From NCBI GenBank assembly GCA_035253505.1, contig DATFCC010000329.1, positions 1-6,150 on the forward strand: a stretch of 6,150 bases of DNA. The letters are read 5' to 3'. Numbering within the stretch: position 1 is the stretch's first letter; every line of letters begins with the position of its first letter. This document shows positions 5,993-6,150 of the stretch, in pieces. The notes below the pieces were generated by a model. It had not been told where the DNA came from. It did no database searches and saw only the letters and a program-made list of their open reading frames with translations. Source of the DNA: AWTP1-13 sp035253505. Its GTDB lineage: Bacteria; Pseudomonadota; Alphaproteobacteria; Rhizobiales; Hyphomicrobiaceae. The translations under genes were made by a program, and so were the position numbers.

Positions 5993-6150
5993 ATGACAGC
6001 AAGCGCTACGAACCGTCGCGACCTGCTCAAGCTCACAGCCGGAGCCGCGGCCTTGGCCGTCGCCGGCGGCGGCACGGCGCATGCATCCGCGCCGATGCTG
6101 GGGCCGTCGCGGCCGACCATCTATCGCTTCAAGCTCGGCAGCTTCGAGGT
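5993..6150 (+). CDS. Tat-exported protein, probable metallo-beta-lactamase-fold hydrolase, N-terminal fragment
   Basis: Fifty-two residues are visible before the right edge cuts the gene. The N-terminus is a twin-arginine signal: 'NRRDLLKLT' with Arg8-Arg9, an Ala/Gly-rich hydrophobic stretch (16-28) and a likely cleavage at A29-H30-A31. The protein is therefore expected to be exported folded to the periplasm, often the case for metal-loaded enzymes. The mature start contains 'IYRFKLGSFEV' (43-52 and onward), wording I associate with the first strands of metallo-beta-lactamase-fold hydrolases of the lactonase-like type. The zinc motif HxHxDH would lie beyond the window, so the family call is an inference; the Tat signal is directly visible. 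It follows the cupin gene by 161 bases and may belong to the same transcript or have its own promoter in that spacer. Confidence 0.68.
   Translation, partial: MTASATNRRDLLKLTAGAAALAVAGGGTAHASAPMLGPSRPTIYRFKLGSFE

Overview
The window is GC-rich DNA with six genes, all on the + strand. The first is cut by the left edge and the last by the right edge. Three traits suggest an alphaproteobacterium, probably Hyphomicrobiales/Rhizobiales or a neighbouring order: an Omp25/31-type 'DWSGLYFGGQIGG' beta-barrel, a YcbB-type L,D-transpeptidase with 'HPEWGVPDSIK' wording and a Gly/Phe-rich insert, and a thiamine-diphosphate (ThDP) enzyme / cupin / Tat-exported hydrolase cluster. This placement is recalled family knowledge, not a search result. 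I see no insertion sequence, CRISPR array, tRNA, rRNA or prophage.

Left part (1-3334), mostly cell envelope. The tail of a carboxymuconolactone decarboxylase (AhpD-like) protein ends at 207. A small outer-membrane beta-barrel (410-1183) follows. After a 222-base gap comes a 642-residue secreted L,D-transpeptidase (1406-3334) with its whole catalytic motif. Barrel and transpeptidase are neighbours. In some alphaproteobacteria L,D-transpeptidases attach such barrels covalently to peptidoglycan, so a functional link is possible.

Middle (3335-3628). This 294-base gap holds two consecutive hairpins: a 14/17 imperfect palindrome at 3394-3435 and a 9-bp GC-rich stem at 3442-3463. Neither is followed by a T-run. 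They probably separate the transpeptidase unit from the next one.

Right part (3629-6150), a probable metabolic operon. It encodes an acetolactate-synthase-like ThDP enzyme (597 aa), a 125-aa single-domain cupin starting 31 bases later, and, after a 161-base spacer with a perfect 7-bp hairpin, the start of a Tat-signal protein resembling metallo-beta-lactamase-fold hydrolases. The ThDP enzyme keeps the core catalytic and cofactor motifs. It differs from true acetohydroxyacid synthase at the N-terminal glycine loop, and no regulatory subunit gene follows it. The substrate is unknown. A small catabolic pathway is an inference from gene order. This cluster is the least described system in the window; nothing here is demonstrably a new kind of system.
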